NCBI RefSeq assembly: GCF_000337895.1
Contig: NZ_AOMA01000128.1
Span: 18,778-63,674 of the forward strand
Origin: Halobiforma nitratireducens JCM 10879
Lineage (GTDB): Archaea; Halobacteriota; Halobacteria; Halobacteriales; Natrialbaceae
Length of the DNA: 44,897 nt
Direction of reading: 5' to 3'
Part shown: positions 8,223-17,332 of the stretch, in pieces
How the letters are laid out: each line of letters begins with the position of its first letter
How positions within the stretch are numbered: the stretch's first letter is position 1
Made by a program: the position numbers and the translations under genes
Notes under the pieces: generated by a model
Database searches by the model: none
Seen by the model: the letters and a program-made list of their open reading frames with translations, nothing else
What the model was told of the DNA's origin: nothing

Positions 8223-9410
8223 CTAGCGGTCGCGGTCGACCGTCTCGCCGGGGCGGGTCGTCGCGCCCGCGTCGAGTCGTAGCCCCGGAGTCAGACTCGA
8301 GTTGATCCCCGTCTTGACGCCGTCGCCGGCGACGACGCCGAACTTGCGGCGACCGGTCGAGACGCGCTCGCCTTTGACGGTGAACGTCACGTCGTCGTCG
8401 TCGTGGCGCAGGTTCGCAACGGTGGTGCCCGCGCCGAAGTTGACCGCGCGTCCGAGAACGCTGTCGCCGACGTACGAGAGGTGGTTGACCGCCGCGCCAG
8501 CCGAGACGACGCTGTTTTTGATCTCGACGGCGTTGCCGACCGAGGCGTCTTCGCCGATCAGGGTTGCGCCGCGTACGTAGGCGTTCGGTCCGACCGTCGC
8601 GCCGGAACGGATCAGAACCGGCCCTTCGATCACGACGCCGGGTTTCACCGTCGCGCCGTCCTCGACGACCACGTTGCCCTCGAGGTGGGCGGCGTCGCTG
8701 ACATCGCCGTCGATCCGTCCCTCGAGGTCCCCGATCTTCCACTCGTTTGCCTCGAGCAGTTCCCAGGGCCGGCCGACGTCCATCCAGCGATCGACGGTGA
8801 CCGGCGTCACGGCGAACTCCTCGATGACTCGCGAGAGGACGTCCGTGATCTCGTGTTCGCCGCGCTCGCTGGCCGGCACCTCGAGCCACTCACGGGCCTT
8901 CGCGGGGAACGCGTAGGCCCCGGCGTTCGCGAGGTTCGTCGGCGGTTCGTCGGGTTTTTCGACGATACCCGAGACCGTCCCGTCGTCGGTGCTGAGCACG
9001 CCGTAGTTCCGTGGGTCGTCGACCGCCACGGCACAGACGGCGGGTGTACGCTCGAACAGTCGCTCGATTGCAGCCGGCTCGTAGAGGTTGTCGCCGTTGA
9101 GGACGGCGAATGGCCCCTCGAGGAGCCCCGCTTTGCGTGCTGCATTCACGGCGTCGGCCGTGCCGTTCTGTTCGGTCTGGACGGCGTACGATACCGGTAC
9201 GTCGCGGTAGGTCGCCCCGAAGTGCTCTCGGACGGCCTCGGCCTCGTAGCCGACGACGAGGACGATCTCGTCCGCTCCGGCGTCGATCGCCGCGTCGACG
9301 GCGTGGGCCGAAAGCGGCCGGTCGGCAACCGGCAGCATCGGTTTCGGAACCGTCTCGGAGAGCGGTCGAATCCGTGTTCCCTTGCCCGCCGCGAGAACGA
9401 CAGCTTTCAT
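8223..9410 (-). CDS. glmU: Bifunctional sugar-1-phosphate nucleotidylyltransferase/acetyltransferase (GlmU-like)
   Basis: 395 residues from ATG 9410. The N-terminal half is a nucleotidyltransferase: MKAVVLAAGKGTRIRPLSET then KPMLPVADRP gives the NTP-binding loop and the catalytic lysine region. The C-terminal half is a left-handed beta-helix with hexapeptide repeats (GATVKPGVVIEGPVLIRSGA; NHLSYVGDSVLGRAVNFGAG), as in archaeal GlmU-like enzymes that acetylate GlcN-1-P and then form UDP-GlcNAc. Clustering with glmS and glmM supports that pathway, although archaeal members can also use glucose-1-P with dTTP or UTP. A longer ORF reaches 9590, but the family begins at this Met and a TATA box lies 31 bases upstream. 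Confidence 0.9.
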   Translation of the reverse strand: MKAVVLAAGKGTRIRPLSETVPKPMLPVADRPLSAHAVDAAIDAGADEIVLVVGYEAEAVREHFGATYRDVPVSYAVQTEQNGTADAVNAARKAGLLEGPFAVLNGDNLYEPAAIERLFERTPAVCAVAVDDPRNYGVLSTDDGTVSGIVEKPDEPPTNLANAGAYAFPAKAREWLEVPASERGEHEITDVLSRVIEEFAVTPVTVDRWMDVGRPWELLEANEWKIGDLEGRIDGDVSDAAHLEGNVVVEDGATVKPGVVIEGPVLIRSGATVGPNAYVRGATLIGEDASVGNAVEIKNSVVSAGAAVNHLSYVGDSVLGRAVNFGAGTTVANLRHDDDDVTFTVKGERVSTGRRKFGVVAGDGVKTGINSSLTPGLRLDAGATTRPGETVDRDR

Positions 9411-9435
9411 GGCACTAACGTACGGCGATTCCGGG

Positions 9436-9446
9436 GATAAATATGC
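9436..9446 (-). promoter_or_regulatory. TATA box of the glmU-like gene
   Basis: gcatatttatc on the minus strand is centred about 31 bases before the ATG at 9410. This predicts a leaderless or nearly leaderless transcript and confirms the chosen start. Confidence 0.55.
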
Positions 9447-9765
9447 AGTATCTACCCATCGTAACCTGCTCGAGGAGTCGGACCCTGGACCGGACACGGG
9501 CTGGGTTCTCACGTGTGTGGCGTCGATCGACCGGTTCGGGCCGGTTCGACCGAACCGGTAACCGGTGTCACCATCCGATCGAGTCGGCACGATCGAGCGC
9601 GGTCCGCTTTCCGTTCGGTTTCACCGGATTAATCGGTTATTACCGTTTCGAAATACTGAATTTCGGGAGTGAGAGGCAGCAAGGATGCTGGATTTTGACA
9701 CTGTCGAGCGACCCTGTTCGTGGCGGGAAACCCGATACTAACTTCTCGGAACGGAGTTATGCACT

Positions 9766-9775
9766 CTATAGTAAA
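9766..9775 (+). promoter_or_regulatory. TATA box of the zinc mini-protein gene
   Basis: tctatagtaa is centred about 31 bases before the ATG at 9802. The rest of the 391-base divergent gap (9411-9801) contains no gene I can support. Confidence 0.5.
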
Positions 9776-9801
9776 TACCCTTCTGTGGCAACGCGTTGGT
9801 G

Positions 9802-10011
9802 ATGTCGACGGAACCATCCGACGCGAAGTGGACGCCGATGACGTCTCGAGAACGGACGAGCGCCCCCCGGTGTGTCAACTGCGGGAATCAGGTCACGCGC
9901 CAGTTCGCCAGAGTCTTCGGCGACAATCGTGACGTGGTCCACGCCTGCCCGGAATGCGCGACGTACCGAGAGATGAAGACCTCGGATTTCATTCCCAAAG
10001 AAGCGAGATAG
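9802..10011 (+). CDS. Small zinc-knuckle protein (DUF7563-like)
   Basis: 69 residues. Two CxxC knuckles, RCVNCGNQVTRQFARVFGD and ACPEC, would bind one zinc ion as a ribbon. This VFGDN...CPxC layout is shared by a group of short haloarchaeal proteins that I recall as DUF7563; their role is unknown, with nucleic-acid or protein binding a fair guess. In-frame TTG and GTG codons sit at 9796 and 9799, but ATG 9802 is preferred by codon and by the TATA spacing; a second Met at 9838 would still keep the zinc ribbon. It lies between the glmU-like and glmM genes on the opposite strand, so co-function with them is not implied. Confidence 0.8.
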   Translation: MSTEPSDAKWTPMTSRERTSAPRCVNCGNQVTRQFARVFGDNRDVVHACPECATYREMKTSDFIPKEAR

Positions 10012-10100
10012 CGGTGTGAGTACGGCTGGGTTTGCCGTTGTGACGGTTGCCATCCGCCGTTCGTCGCTTCTCGTCTGCGTTTGGCCCTGGGCTGGCCGAG

Positions 10101-10128
10101 CAGTCGACAGTCGACAGTCGACAGTCGA
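10101..10128. repeat. Heptamer tandem repeat CAGTCGA x4
   Basis: Four perfect head-to-tail copies of cagtcga occur in the 300-base gap (10012-10311) between the zinc mini-protein gene and the glmM stop. No gene or other structure is evident in the remainder of the gap. Confidence 0.9.
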
Positions 10129-10311
10129 CACGGCGAACCACCCCGTACAGAACCGACCGGACGAACCACCGGCCGTCCGGACTCGAGGCGGCGTCGCATT
10201 CCGCACTCCCATCGGTCGCCGACACACCGACTCTCGTGTGAGTGCTGTACGTCATTTCCGGTGGAACCGCGATCCGAAGCGGCCGTCCGGCAATTGGTAC
10301 GGCAATCCCGC

Positions 10312-11658
10312 TCAGACGTCCGTCGTGGTTCGTTCTATCGCCTCCTCGACGGCCTCGCTCGCTTCGTCGAACACCCGGTCGACGGCTGCTTCCGAACGGG
10401 CTTCCGCCGTGATGCGTACGAGCGGCTCGGTCCCGCTGGCGCGAACCAGAAACCACCCGTCCTCCGTCTCTACCCGCACGCCATCGAGCGTGTCGACCTC
10501 CTCGTAGCGGTCGAGCAGTCGTGATCGCACGCGCTCGACGACGGCGGCCTTGTCCTCGACCTCGAGGGAGGTTCGCCGAATCGGGTACCCCCCGATCTCC
10601 GCGACCAGTTCCGACAGCGGACCACGGTTCGCGACCAACTCGACCAGTTTGGCCGCCGCGAGCGGTCCATCCGGACAGCGACTCTCCGCGGGCCAGATCC
10701 AGGCTCCGCTCGGCTCGCCGCCGAAGACGACGCCGTCGTCGGTGGTTCGTTCGGCGACGTAAACGTCACCGACCTTCGTCCGCGTCACCGCCGCTCCCGC
10801 TTCGGCCAGGGCGTCGTCGACCGCCAGACTCGTATCGACCGGTGCGGCGACGGCGACATTGCGGTCGTCGCGCTCCCTGACCGCCGCTCGAGCGAACAGC
10901 GCCAGCAACGCGTCTTTCGGGACGAACGTACCCGTCTCGTCGACGGCCACCATCCGATCAGCGTCGCCGTCGTGGGCGATCCCGATCTCCGCGTCGGTGT
11001 TCGCGACGAGCGTCTCGAGCGTCTCGAGCGTCTCTCCGGTAGGCTCGCTGGGTCGTCCGGGGAACGAGCCGTCCGGCTGGGCGTTCAGGGTCCGGACCGC
11101 ACAGCCGAGGTCGTCGAGCACGTGCGGCGTGATCGCGCCGGCTCCGTTGCCGAGGTCGACGACCACGGAAGGCGTCCGCTCGAGCGAGACGGCCTCGGCG
11201 ATCAGCCCTGCGTGGTCGTCTCTTGCGTGATCGTACTCCCACCGGTCGCCAAGGCCGTCCCACGCCGTGAGGTCGTAGTCGTCTTCGCGAACACGGCGCT
11301 CGATCGCATCGCGTTGCTCGGGGCCGAAGGCCTTCCCGGAGGGCATCCAGAGCTTGAGCCCGTTGTCCGTCGCCGGGTTGTGCGAGGCCGTGACGACGAT
11401 TCCCGCGTCCGCGCCGAGGGCGTCGATCGATCTGGCGACCGTCGGCGTCGACTCGACACCGACCTCGATCACGTCGGTGCCACACTCCCGGAGGCCGGTC
11501 GCCGCGGCGTCGACGAGCAGTTCGCCGCTCTTGCGGACGTCCCGTCCGACGACGACCGTCTCGTACCCTTCCGAGCCGACCGCGCGGCCGACCGACAGCG
11601 CGAGGGCCGCCGTCACCTCGTCGCCGACGGGGCCACGGATTCCGCTCGTTCCAAACAT
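10312..11658 (-). CDS. glmM: Phosphoglucosamine mutase / phosphohexomutase
   Basis: 448 residues from ATG 11658 (MFGTSGIRGPVGDEV, the standard GlmM opening); the ORF extends to 11796 but that part is not conserved in style. The phosphoserine loop TASHNP is at residues 90-95 with Ser92 as the phosphorylated residue, and the metal loop HDGDADRM is at 229-236. GEPSGAWIW near residue 355 is the sugar-binding loop, and RASGTEPLVRITAEA near the C-terminus is the phosphate-binding loop. It converts glucosamine-6-P to glucosamine-1-P, feeding the GlmU-like enzyme encoded nearby. Archaeal mutases of this family may also act on glucose or mannose phosphates. Confidence 0.93.
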   Translation of the reverse strand: MFGTSGIRGPVGDEVTAALALSVGRAVGSEGYETVVVGRDVRKSGELLVDAAATGLRECGTDVIEVGVESTPTVARSIDALGADAGIVVTASHNPATDNGLKLWMPSGKAFGPEQRDAIERRVREDDYDLTAWDGLGDRWEYDHARDDHAGLIAEAVSLERTPSVVVDLGNGAGAITPHVLDDLGCAVRTLNAQPDGSFPGRPSEPTGETLETLETLVANTDAEIGIAHDGDADRMVAVDETGTFVPKDALLALFARAAVRERDDRNVAVAAPVDTSLAVDDALAEAGAAVTRTKVGDVYVAERTTDDGVVFGGEPSGAWIWPAESRCPDGPLAAAKLVELVANRGPLSELVAEIGGYPIRRTSLEVEDKAAVVERVRSRLLDRYEEVDTLDGVRVETEDGWFLVRASGTEPLVRITAEARSEAAVDRVFDEASEAVEEAIERTTTDV

Positions 11659-11876
11659 ACCCGTCGCTGACGGCGTCCAGCCCCTTACTATGCGGGGATT
11701 ACCGGCCCGACGGGGATCGTCCGGTTCGCTCGGCAGATCGCCCCTCGCCGACGGTCCTCGACCGACCGCCGATACGGAGATCGGTCGGCCGTTCACGCGG
11801 CGTTAGTACATCCCTATATTTCTGAACCGTCTGGAGCGTATATACCGCGGATCGTCGTACGAACTGATACGAACGT

Positions 11877-12338
11877 ATGAGCGCTACCGATCGCGATTCC
11901 GACGTCGATGCCGACGCCGACGCCGAGACCGAGGTCGAAGGGGAATCACCGGCCGGCGATTCCGAGCCACCAGAGGACGGGCCGAACCAGGGCTCGGAGG
12001 CAGGGTCCGAACGCGGACTCGAGCCGGAGTCGAAACCGAAACCGAAGCCGAAGCCGGAGCCGGACCCGAACCTCGAACACGAGACCGAGCGCAACGTCGA
12101 CGCCGAGGCCCCACCGGACCCCGAAACCGCCGTCGGCGACCTCCCACCCAGCGCCAAACTGGTCTACAAGGTTCTCGAGTACGAGGGATCGTTGACCCAG
12201 GAAGAGATCGCCGGCGAATCGCGGCTCTGCTCGCGAACCGTCCGTTACGCGCTCGACAAACTCGAGGGGAACGAGCTGGTCGTCAGTCGGGTCTGTCTCG
12301 AGGACGCGCGACAGTCGAAGTACTGGATTCCGGAGTAA
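11877..12338 (+). CDS. Winged-helix DNA-binding protein with long acidic/KP-rich N-terminal tail
   Basis: 153 residues. The first 90 are low complexity: Asp/Glu-rich, then alternating Lys-Pro (KPKPKPKPEP). The last 60 form a winged helix with LPPSAKLVYKVLEYEGSLTQ, EEIAGESRLCSRTVRYALDK and a final wing SKYWIP. This C-terminal domain is common in small haloarchaeal regulators of MarR/TrmB-like fold. The tail is far longer than usual and may keep the protein soluble in high salt or bind partners. It stands alone; I see no operator-like repeat in its 218-base upstream gap. Confidence 0.8.
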   Translation: MSATDRDSDVDADADAETEVEGESPAGDSEPPEDGPNQGSEAGSERGLEPESKPKPKPKPEPDPNLEHETERNVDAEAPPDPETAVGDLPPSAKLVYKVLEYEGSLTQEEIAGESRLCSRTVRYALDKLEGNELVVSRVCLEDARQSKYWIPE

Positions 12339-12396
12339 TTCAGGCGATTACTGTCCGTTCCCGGGAGATCACGATTTGTCTGCGGGCCGGATGGGT

Positions 12397-12459
12397 CTCG
12401 TTACTCGTTACTCGTTGCTCGTTGCTCGTTGTTTGTTGCTCGTTGCTCGTTACTCGTTA
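12397..12459. repeat. Heptamer tandem repeat CTCGTTR x9
   Basis: Nine consecutive seven-base units read ctcgtta or ctcgttg, with one variant tttgttg in sixth place. The array lies between two convergent genes and ends 12 bases before the stop codon of the downstream minus-strand gene. Perfect register over 63 bases points to slippage-type expansion. Confidence 0.95.
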
Positions 12460-12471
12460 CAGCGACCCCCC

Positions 12472-13488
12472 TCAGCGCAGCTTTCTGTACCGGTCGACCA
12501 CCAGGTCGAGTCCGAACGCACCGGCAGTAATCGTGTAGTTCGTCTCGAGTTGCGGGTTGAACTTCGCCTTGTAGCGGTTGATGCTCGGCACCCCGGCACC
12601 GACGAGGTCGTACCGCTCGAGGCCGTCGTGGAAGCCGTCCCGCATCACGTGCCAGTCCAGCAGGTCGTTGATCGCCAGATCAACGTCGGCGTCGGGCTTG
12701 ACGCCGCCCTGCCACCGGTACCGGGTCGTGTCCGATTCGACGACCAGGATCCCGCCGACGACCTCGTCTTCCACTCGACAGACGTACGGTCGGATCGAGC
12801 CGTCGGGCAGCGTCGCGTGTGCGGCCTGAGCGAACTCCGGCGTCAGGTGAAACGGTTGCCCCTGGCTCTCGTAGCGCTGGGCGACCTGTTCGACGATCCG
12901 GGCGACGTCCTCGTTGTCGCCTTCCTCGACGACGTACTCGTCTTCCTCGGCGTTCCGGACGTTACTCCGCGCGTCGCTGCTGAACTGCTCCGCCAACTCC
13001 GCCTCGCTGTCGGGTGTGGTCAGATCGACGACGTACGTGTATCCCGGTTCGACGTCGAACCCGTTCCAGACGAACGGCCGGACGTCTTCGAACTCCGCGG
13101 CGACGATCTTGGTGTATACCGGCGATACCTCCCGCTCGATCCACTCGATCGACCCCTCGAGGAAGCGCTTGACCCGTCGGTCGGCCTTGCGCTGTTTCAG
13201 CTTGTCGACGTTCAGCGTCGCCGGACCGAGGTAACAGGACCACGACCGCGGGGCCGGGGAGAACGCGCCGGTGATCGGCCCGCGTTCGTACGCGAAGATC
13301 GGAAAGAGCCCGACGGCTTCCTGCCCTTTGAATCCAGCCAGCAGGTGTGGCGTCGTGTCGGTGTCGTCGGCCTGGAGCTGCAGTGCTTCGGCCCGGAAAA
13401 ACGGGTTCGTTCCGTCGGAGCGCTCGACGTACCGGTTCCACTCGTCGGCGTCGGTCCAGGGGTCTAGCGTCGTAATTTCGATGCTCAT
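12472..13488 (-). CDS. FemAB/GNAT-like acyltransferase
   Basis: 338 residues from ATG 13488 (MSIEITTLDPWTDADEWNRY). The pattern NPFFRAEALQLQ in the first 40 residues, the mid-protein SSDARSNVRNAEE segment, and the region with VVGGILVVESDTTRYRWQGG then INDLLDWHVMRDGFHDGLERYDLVGA match the FemAB-like or BioF2-like branch of the GNAT superfamily. Such enzymes move acyl or aminoacyl groups onto amino sugars or peptides, and in haloarchaea often sit near polysaccharide or glycan genes. The start is five bases past the stop of the upstream hydrolase gene, so the two form an operon. Substrate unknown. Confidence 0.8.
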   Translation of the reverse strand: MSIEITTLDPWTDADEWNRYVERSDGTNPFFRAEALQLQADDTDTTPHLLAGFKGQEAVGLFPIFAYERGPITGAFSPAPRSWSCYLGPATLNVDKLKQRKADRRVKRFLEGSIEWIEREVSPVYTKIVAAEFEDVRPFVWNGFDVEPGYTYVVDLTTPDSEAELAEQFSSDARSNVRNAEEDEYVVEEGDNEDVARIVEQVAQRYESQGQPFHLTPEFAQAAHATLPDGSIRPYVCRVEDEVVGGILVVESDTTRYRWQGGVKPDADVDLAINDLLDWHVMRDGFHDGLERYDLVGAGVPSINRYKAKFNPQLETNYTITAGAFGLDLVVDRYRKLR

Positions 13489-13493
13489 AGCTG

Positions 13494-15131
13494 TCAGAGA
13501 TAGCCCAAATCCGAGAGGCGATCCTCGACGACCGTATCGTCGGTCGCCGTGACCGGCTCGGCTTCGTAGGCTGGATATTCGGCTTCCGTTCCCGGGTCGA
13601 CGATCGGCAGCGGATCGCCGTCCATCGCCGCGTCGATCGGCACGTCGAACAGCGCACAGATCGTCGGCGCGACGTCGAAGATCGTCGCCCCAGCGTCCTC
13701 GAGCGGGACCGTCTCGTCGAACGCCGGCCCGGCCGCCGCGACGACGCCAGTCCGTTTGTGGTTCCACGGCTCCATCGGCTCGCCGAACTGCTCTGTTCCG
13801 AGTTCCGTGGTCACCGCGTTGTCGAAGTCGGCGGGGACGGTGACGACGTCGGGTGCCTCGTCGACGTGTGGCCCCTCGAAGTACGTCTCACGGGGCTCGA
13901 CCGCGTCGAACACCGGATCGCCGTCGGGCGTTCGGACGGCGGACAGTTCCGCGATGAGTTGTTCTCGAACCTGCTCGTACTCGGACTCCGGAACCAGTCC
14001 GTCGGGTTCGCGCCCCTCGAGATTGATCCGGACCCCGAGTTCGCTTTTGGAACGCATGTAGACACGCGAGTTGGGGAAATCGACTCCTTCACTCGCGGCA
14101 CGGATCAAGTCGTTGGGGACGCGGCTGCCGACCGGCTCCTTGAGGCCGACGCGATCGAGTGTGGCGGCCACGCGCTGGGTCGTGAGGCCGACGCGGGCGG
14201 CGACAGCCAGCGCGGTTTCGACCACGCTCCGGTCGCCTTCGTGTTCGCCGGCTTCGTCCCCTTCGAGGAGGTCGTTCTCCCAGCTTTTCGACCAGTCGGG
14301 CATCCCCCCGCCGTTCTCCGTCCCCTTCACGTCGCCTCGATCCCTGAGGAACTCGTTGATCCGGAACTCGTGGCCGGTGACTCGTCCCATGCCGTGGTCG
14401 CTGACGATCAAGACGTTGTCTGGAGCGGTCTCCTCGAGCGTCGCTTCGAGCTGTCGGTCGACGGCCCCGTAGACCGCCTCGATCGCCTTCCTGTCGCCGG
14501 GTCGGTCGTGGAAGACGGTGTCGGTAATCTGGAACTGGAGGAACCCAAACTCCGGCTCCAGTCGGCGACAGAGGTACCGGAACGCCTTCCCGCGCTTCTC
14601 TGCGGTCCGTTCGTAGCTTTCGATCGACTGGTCGGGTTCGGGCCCGCTGCGCGGATAGACCCGGTAGCCACCGCAGGCGATCTCGACATCCTCGAGGATC
14701 CCCGCTGGGTGACACTCGGGTTCTTCCGGCGCGGTCATCCCCGGGATCAACGCCCCGTCGAACGCTCGAGCGGGGTGGGTCACCGGGAGATTGACGACGA
14801 CGCTGGTGTAGCCATGCTCGGAGAGGAGTTCCCAGACCGGCCGCTCGCGGACGTGGGTCGCGTTCACTACGTCCCACTCGTATCCATCGAACGTCAGGAA
14901 GTCGTAGACGCCGTGTTTTCCGGGGTTCTTTCCGGTGTAAAGCGAGGGCCACGCACTCGCCGACCAGGGTGGAATCTGCGACTCGAGGGGCCCGTCGGTT
15001 CCGGACTCGAACAGCCGCCGTATCGCCGGCACTGCCCCTGATTCGAACAGCGGTTCGAGAACGGGCCGACAGCCCGCGTCGAGTCCGACGACGAGTAACT
15101 CGAGATCGGTGTCGTCGGTCGGTTCCGTCAT
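13494..15131 (-). CDS. Alkaline-phosphatase-superfamily hydrolase (type I phosphodiesterase/nucleotide pyrophosphatase-like)
   Basis: 545 residues from ATG 15131. Metal-site signatures of the superfamily are visible: LLVVGLDAGC near the N-terminus, PPWSASAWPSLYTGKNPGKH carrying the nucleophile (S/T) region, and VLIVSDHGMG in the middle. The C-terminus ends in DRLSDLGYL, an ending frequent in sulfatase/phosphodiesterase relatives of archaea. Likely substrates are phosphodiesters or phosphoglycans; none can be named. No signal peptide is evident, so action in the cytoplasm or at the inner membrane face is expected. First gene of a two-gene operon with the FemAB-like transferase, suggesting shared work on surface glycans. 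Confidence 0.85.
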   Translation of the reverse strand: MTEPTDDTDLELLVVGLDAGCRPVLEPLFESGAVPAIRRLFESGTDGPLESQIPPWSASAWPSLYTGKNPGKHGVYDFLTFDGYEWDVVNATHVRERPVWELLSEHGYTSVVVNLPVTHPARAFDGALIPGMTAPEEPECHPAGILEDVEIACGGYRVYPRSGPEPDQSIESYERTAEKRGKAFRYLCRRLEPEFGFLQFQITDTVFHDRPGDRKAIEAVYGAVDRQLEATLEETAPDNVLIVSDHGMGRVTGHEFRINEFLRDRGDVKGTENGGGMPDWSKSWENDLLEGDEAGEHEGDRSVVETALAVAARVGLTTQRVAATLDRVGLKEPVGSRVPNDLIRAASEGVDFPNSRVYMRSKSELGVRINLEGREPDGLVPESEYEQVREQLIAELSAVRTPDGDPVFDAVEPRETYFEGPHVDEAPDVVTVPADFDNAVTTELGTEQFGEPMEPWNHKRTGVVAAAGPAFDETVPLEDAGATIFDVAPTICALFDVPIDAAMDGDPLPIVDPGTEAEYPAYEAEPVTATDDTVVEDRLSDLGYL

Positions 15132-15514
15132 AGGCCAGCGATTCACGTGTCGGTGCTTTGTTATGCGAGCGTTTTTGCCCTGTAGGCCGGCGCTTCCGCA
15201 ACGACTCGCGATGCCGTCGCGGACGCCCAGTGTGCGGATCGGACGGGTTTCGTCCTGTAAGCCCGGACTGGGATCGGCGGGGAGAGCGTACCCGCGGAAA
15301 TATTAAGTCCGGTATGGAGACCCGGTGGGTGCATGACCGGGTTAGATGTGGGACCGATGGCTGCGTGACCACCGGTATCGCGTGGTCGGAGTTCGTCGCG
15401 GATGGTCGAATACGCGTGCGATTGCGCCCACGGGCGATAGCTCGATCACCTGCGACGGGTGTGTACGACACTCCAAGAGACCAGTCACCGACGCTCGACC
15501 GCCACCACAGCCGA
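15132..15514. other. Gap upstream of the hydrolase operon
   Basis: 383 bases between the hydrolase start and the HerA-like stop. A TATA-like ggaaatattaag (15297-15308) points either way: the plus strand gives an open frame from ATG 15314 that runs antisense into the HerA-like gene, which I do not accept as a gene, and the minus strand would give a leader of about 140 bases for the hydrolase operon. Confidence 0.45.
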
Positions 15515-17332
15515 TCAGTCCTCGACCGCCAGCAGCGTCGAGCGAACGTCCTCCGAGAGCGCGTACGACCGTTCGTGTCGCCGGTCGAGCACCGCTTCGG
15601 TGCGCAGTTCCGAGAGCAGTCCCTGGATCGCCACCGGCGAGCGGTCGACCCGCTCTGCGATCGTCTCCGTCTCGAGCGGTTCGTTCCGCGCGAGCGTCGA
15701 TAACACTCGTCCCGCCGTTTCGACAGTACACTGGGACCGCTCGCTTGCCGCCTCGAGTCGCTCGCCAAGCGGTGTCGACTCGAGGCGATCCGCCAGCGTC
15801 TCCTGATCCGTCGCGACGAGGAGTCCATCGTCGTCCCCGGCGAAGGGACCGTCGTTACTCCCGACCTCGCCGTCGCCGTCGGCCGTCACGACTTCCCCGT
15901 CCGACTCGTCGAGGACCGCATTCGTCTGGTCCGTCTCCGTCTTCGGCTCCGTGTACCCGTACTCGACCGGATCGCCGCCGACCTGAACGATGTCGTCGTC
16001 CGCGGACGCCTCCGCTCTCCCTTCGCTCGCGCCGTCTTCGTCCCCGACCCGGTCGCTCTCGAGCCGTCGAATCTCCTCGCGCAACCGCTCGTTTTCTTCC
16101 CGAAGCCGTTCCATCGCGTCGGCGCGGGACTGGACCTGCAACTCGAGTTTTTCGATTCGCTCCTCGCGCTCTTCCAGCGTCTCCTCGAGTTCGTCCCGCT
16201 CGGCCTCGAGATCGACGATCTCTTCGTGGAGCTGTCGGACGTCTTCGCTTCCGGCCCCGGCCGCACTCTCGTCGGGCAACTGGGTCTGGAACGTCTCGGG
16301 CTGTGTCAGTGCGTCGGCCATCTGCTTCGCTGCCGAGGAAACGTCGCGGGCCGACTCGAGTTCGTCCTCCAAGGTTTCGATCCGCTTTTCTTTCTTCTCG
16401 AGTTCGTTCTCGAGCTGGTGGATGCGGTCCTGTTCGCGCTCTTGGCGCTCGGATATCTTCTCGAGGTCGCCGACCAGCGAGTCCGAGACGGATTTGAGGT
16501 CCGGTCGTTCGAAGTCGTCCAAACCGGGGGTTGCGCCGGCGTCGAACGTCCGCTTGCGGCGGAACTGCACCTTCCGCACTTCCACGTCGTTCCAGTCGGT
16601 CTGGACGAACGCCTGCCCGTCGTCCAGATCGGCGACGAGCTCCGAGTACTCGCTGTCGATGATCCGGCCGACGACCTTCGTGTCGTTGTTCCAGGTCAGC
16701 CGGTGCCAGACCAGCCAGTTGGCCTGGGTGATGAAGTCTTTCTTGACGTCGGCGGGGCGCTGGCTGATCCCCAAGATACCCAGGCCGTGTTTCCGGCCAC
16801 GCTTGCTGATCTTGATCAGCAGGTTCCCCGTCTCACCGACGCCGCCACCTTCGGGAATGTACTCGTGGACCTCCTCGACGACCAGCAGGAACGGCTTTTT
16901 GAGTTTCTTCTCTTTGACGAACAGCTGGCGAGCGATCTTGCGTAGCAACTCGTCGGCGACGTCCTCGTCGAGATAGCCGGAAACGTCCAGAATGATCGGG
17001 ACGTTCTCCTCCAAGGCGAGTTCGGCCATCTGCTCGGCGTGCTCGGGGCCGATCTGGATGTCACACTCCTCGTCGGCTCCGGCGTGGAGCATCTCGTACT
17101 CCTCTTTGAGTCCGTAGTACTCACCGTCAGTGTCGACGATAAGCAAGGGAAAGCCGGCCTCGAGCAACTCCTCCGCGATGACCGAGGCAGTGTTGGACTT
17201 GCCCGAGCCGGACTTTCCGGTTACGAACCCACGACCCGTCAGGAGTTCGACGACCGGCAAGTAGAGGTCGTCTCCGTGGTCCGTTTCGCCGACGAGGATT
17301 TCGCGCCGTTGATCGCCGGTTCCGTCGGTCAC
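15515..17332 (-). CDS. HerA-like ATPase with coiled coil and C-terminal winged helix
   Basis: 605 residues from GTG 17332. A HerA/FtsK-type P-loop domain fills residues 1-270: Walker A GKSGSGKSN at 39-47 and Walker B FLLVVEE at 148-154, followed by the SQRPADVKKDFITQANWLVW sensor region. Residues about 295-450 are a long Glu/Arg/Lys coiled coil (QLENELEKKEKRIETLEDEL), then an acidic linker, and the last 90 residues resemble a winged helix (TAGRVLSTLARNEPLETETI; DRSPVAIQGLLSELR). HerA proteins are DNA-pumping hexameric ATPases, often working with NurA in end resection; no nurA is adjacent. The coiled-coil plus winged-helix tail is a haloarchaeal elaboration. It ends next to the eCIS locus but faces away from it. 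Confidence 0.88.
   Translation of the reverse strand: MTDGTGDQRREILVGETDHGDDLYLPVVELLTGRGFVTGKSGSGKSNTASVIAEELLEAGFPLLIVDTDGEYYGLKEEYEMLHAGADEECDIQIGPEHAEQMAELALEENVPIILDVSGYLDEDVADELLRKIARQLFVKEKKLKKPFLLVVEEVHEYIPEGGGVGETGNLLIKISKRGRKHGLGILGISQRPADVKKDFITQANWLVWHRLTWNNDTKVVGRIIDSEYSELVADLDDGQAFVQTDWNDVEVRKVQFRRKRTFDAGATPGLDDFERPDLKSVSDSLVGDLEKISERQEREQDRIHQLENELEKKEKRIETLEDELESARDVSSAAKQMADALTQPETFQTQLPDESAAGAGSEDVRQLHEEIVDLEAERDELEETLEEREERIEKLELQVQSRADAMERLREENERLREEIRRLESDRVGDEDGASEGRAEASADDDIVQVGGDPVEYGYTEPKTETDQTNAVLDESDGEVVTADGDGEVGSNDGPFAGDDDGLLVATDQETLADRLESTPLGERLEAASERSQCTVETAGRVLSTLARNEPLETETIAERVDRSPVAIQGLLSELRTEAVLDRRHERSYALSEDVRSTLLAVED

Noticed and set aside
12397-12459. Heptamer array considered as a CRISPR or origin element
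   Set aside because: No spacers between units, no cas genes, no orc1/cdc6 gene nearby; it is a plain tandem repeat.
15314-15703. Plus-strand frame after a TATA-like element
   Set aside because: It runs 190 bases antisense into the well-supported HerA-like gene and is arginine-rich.
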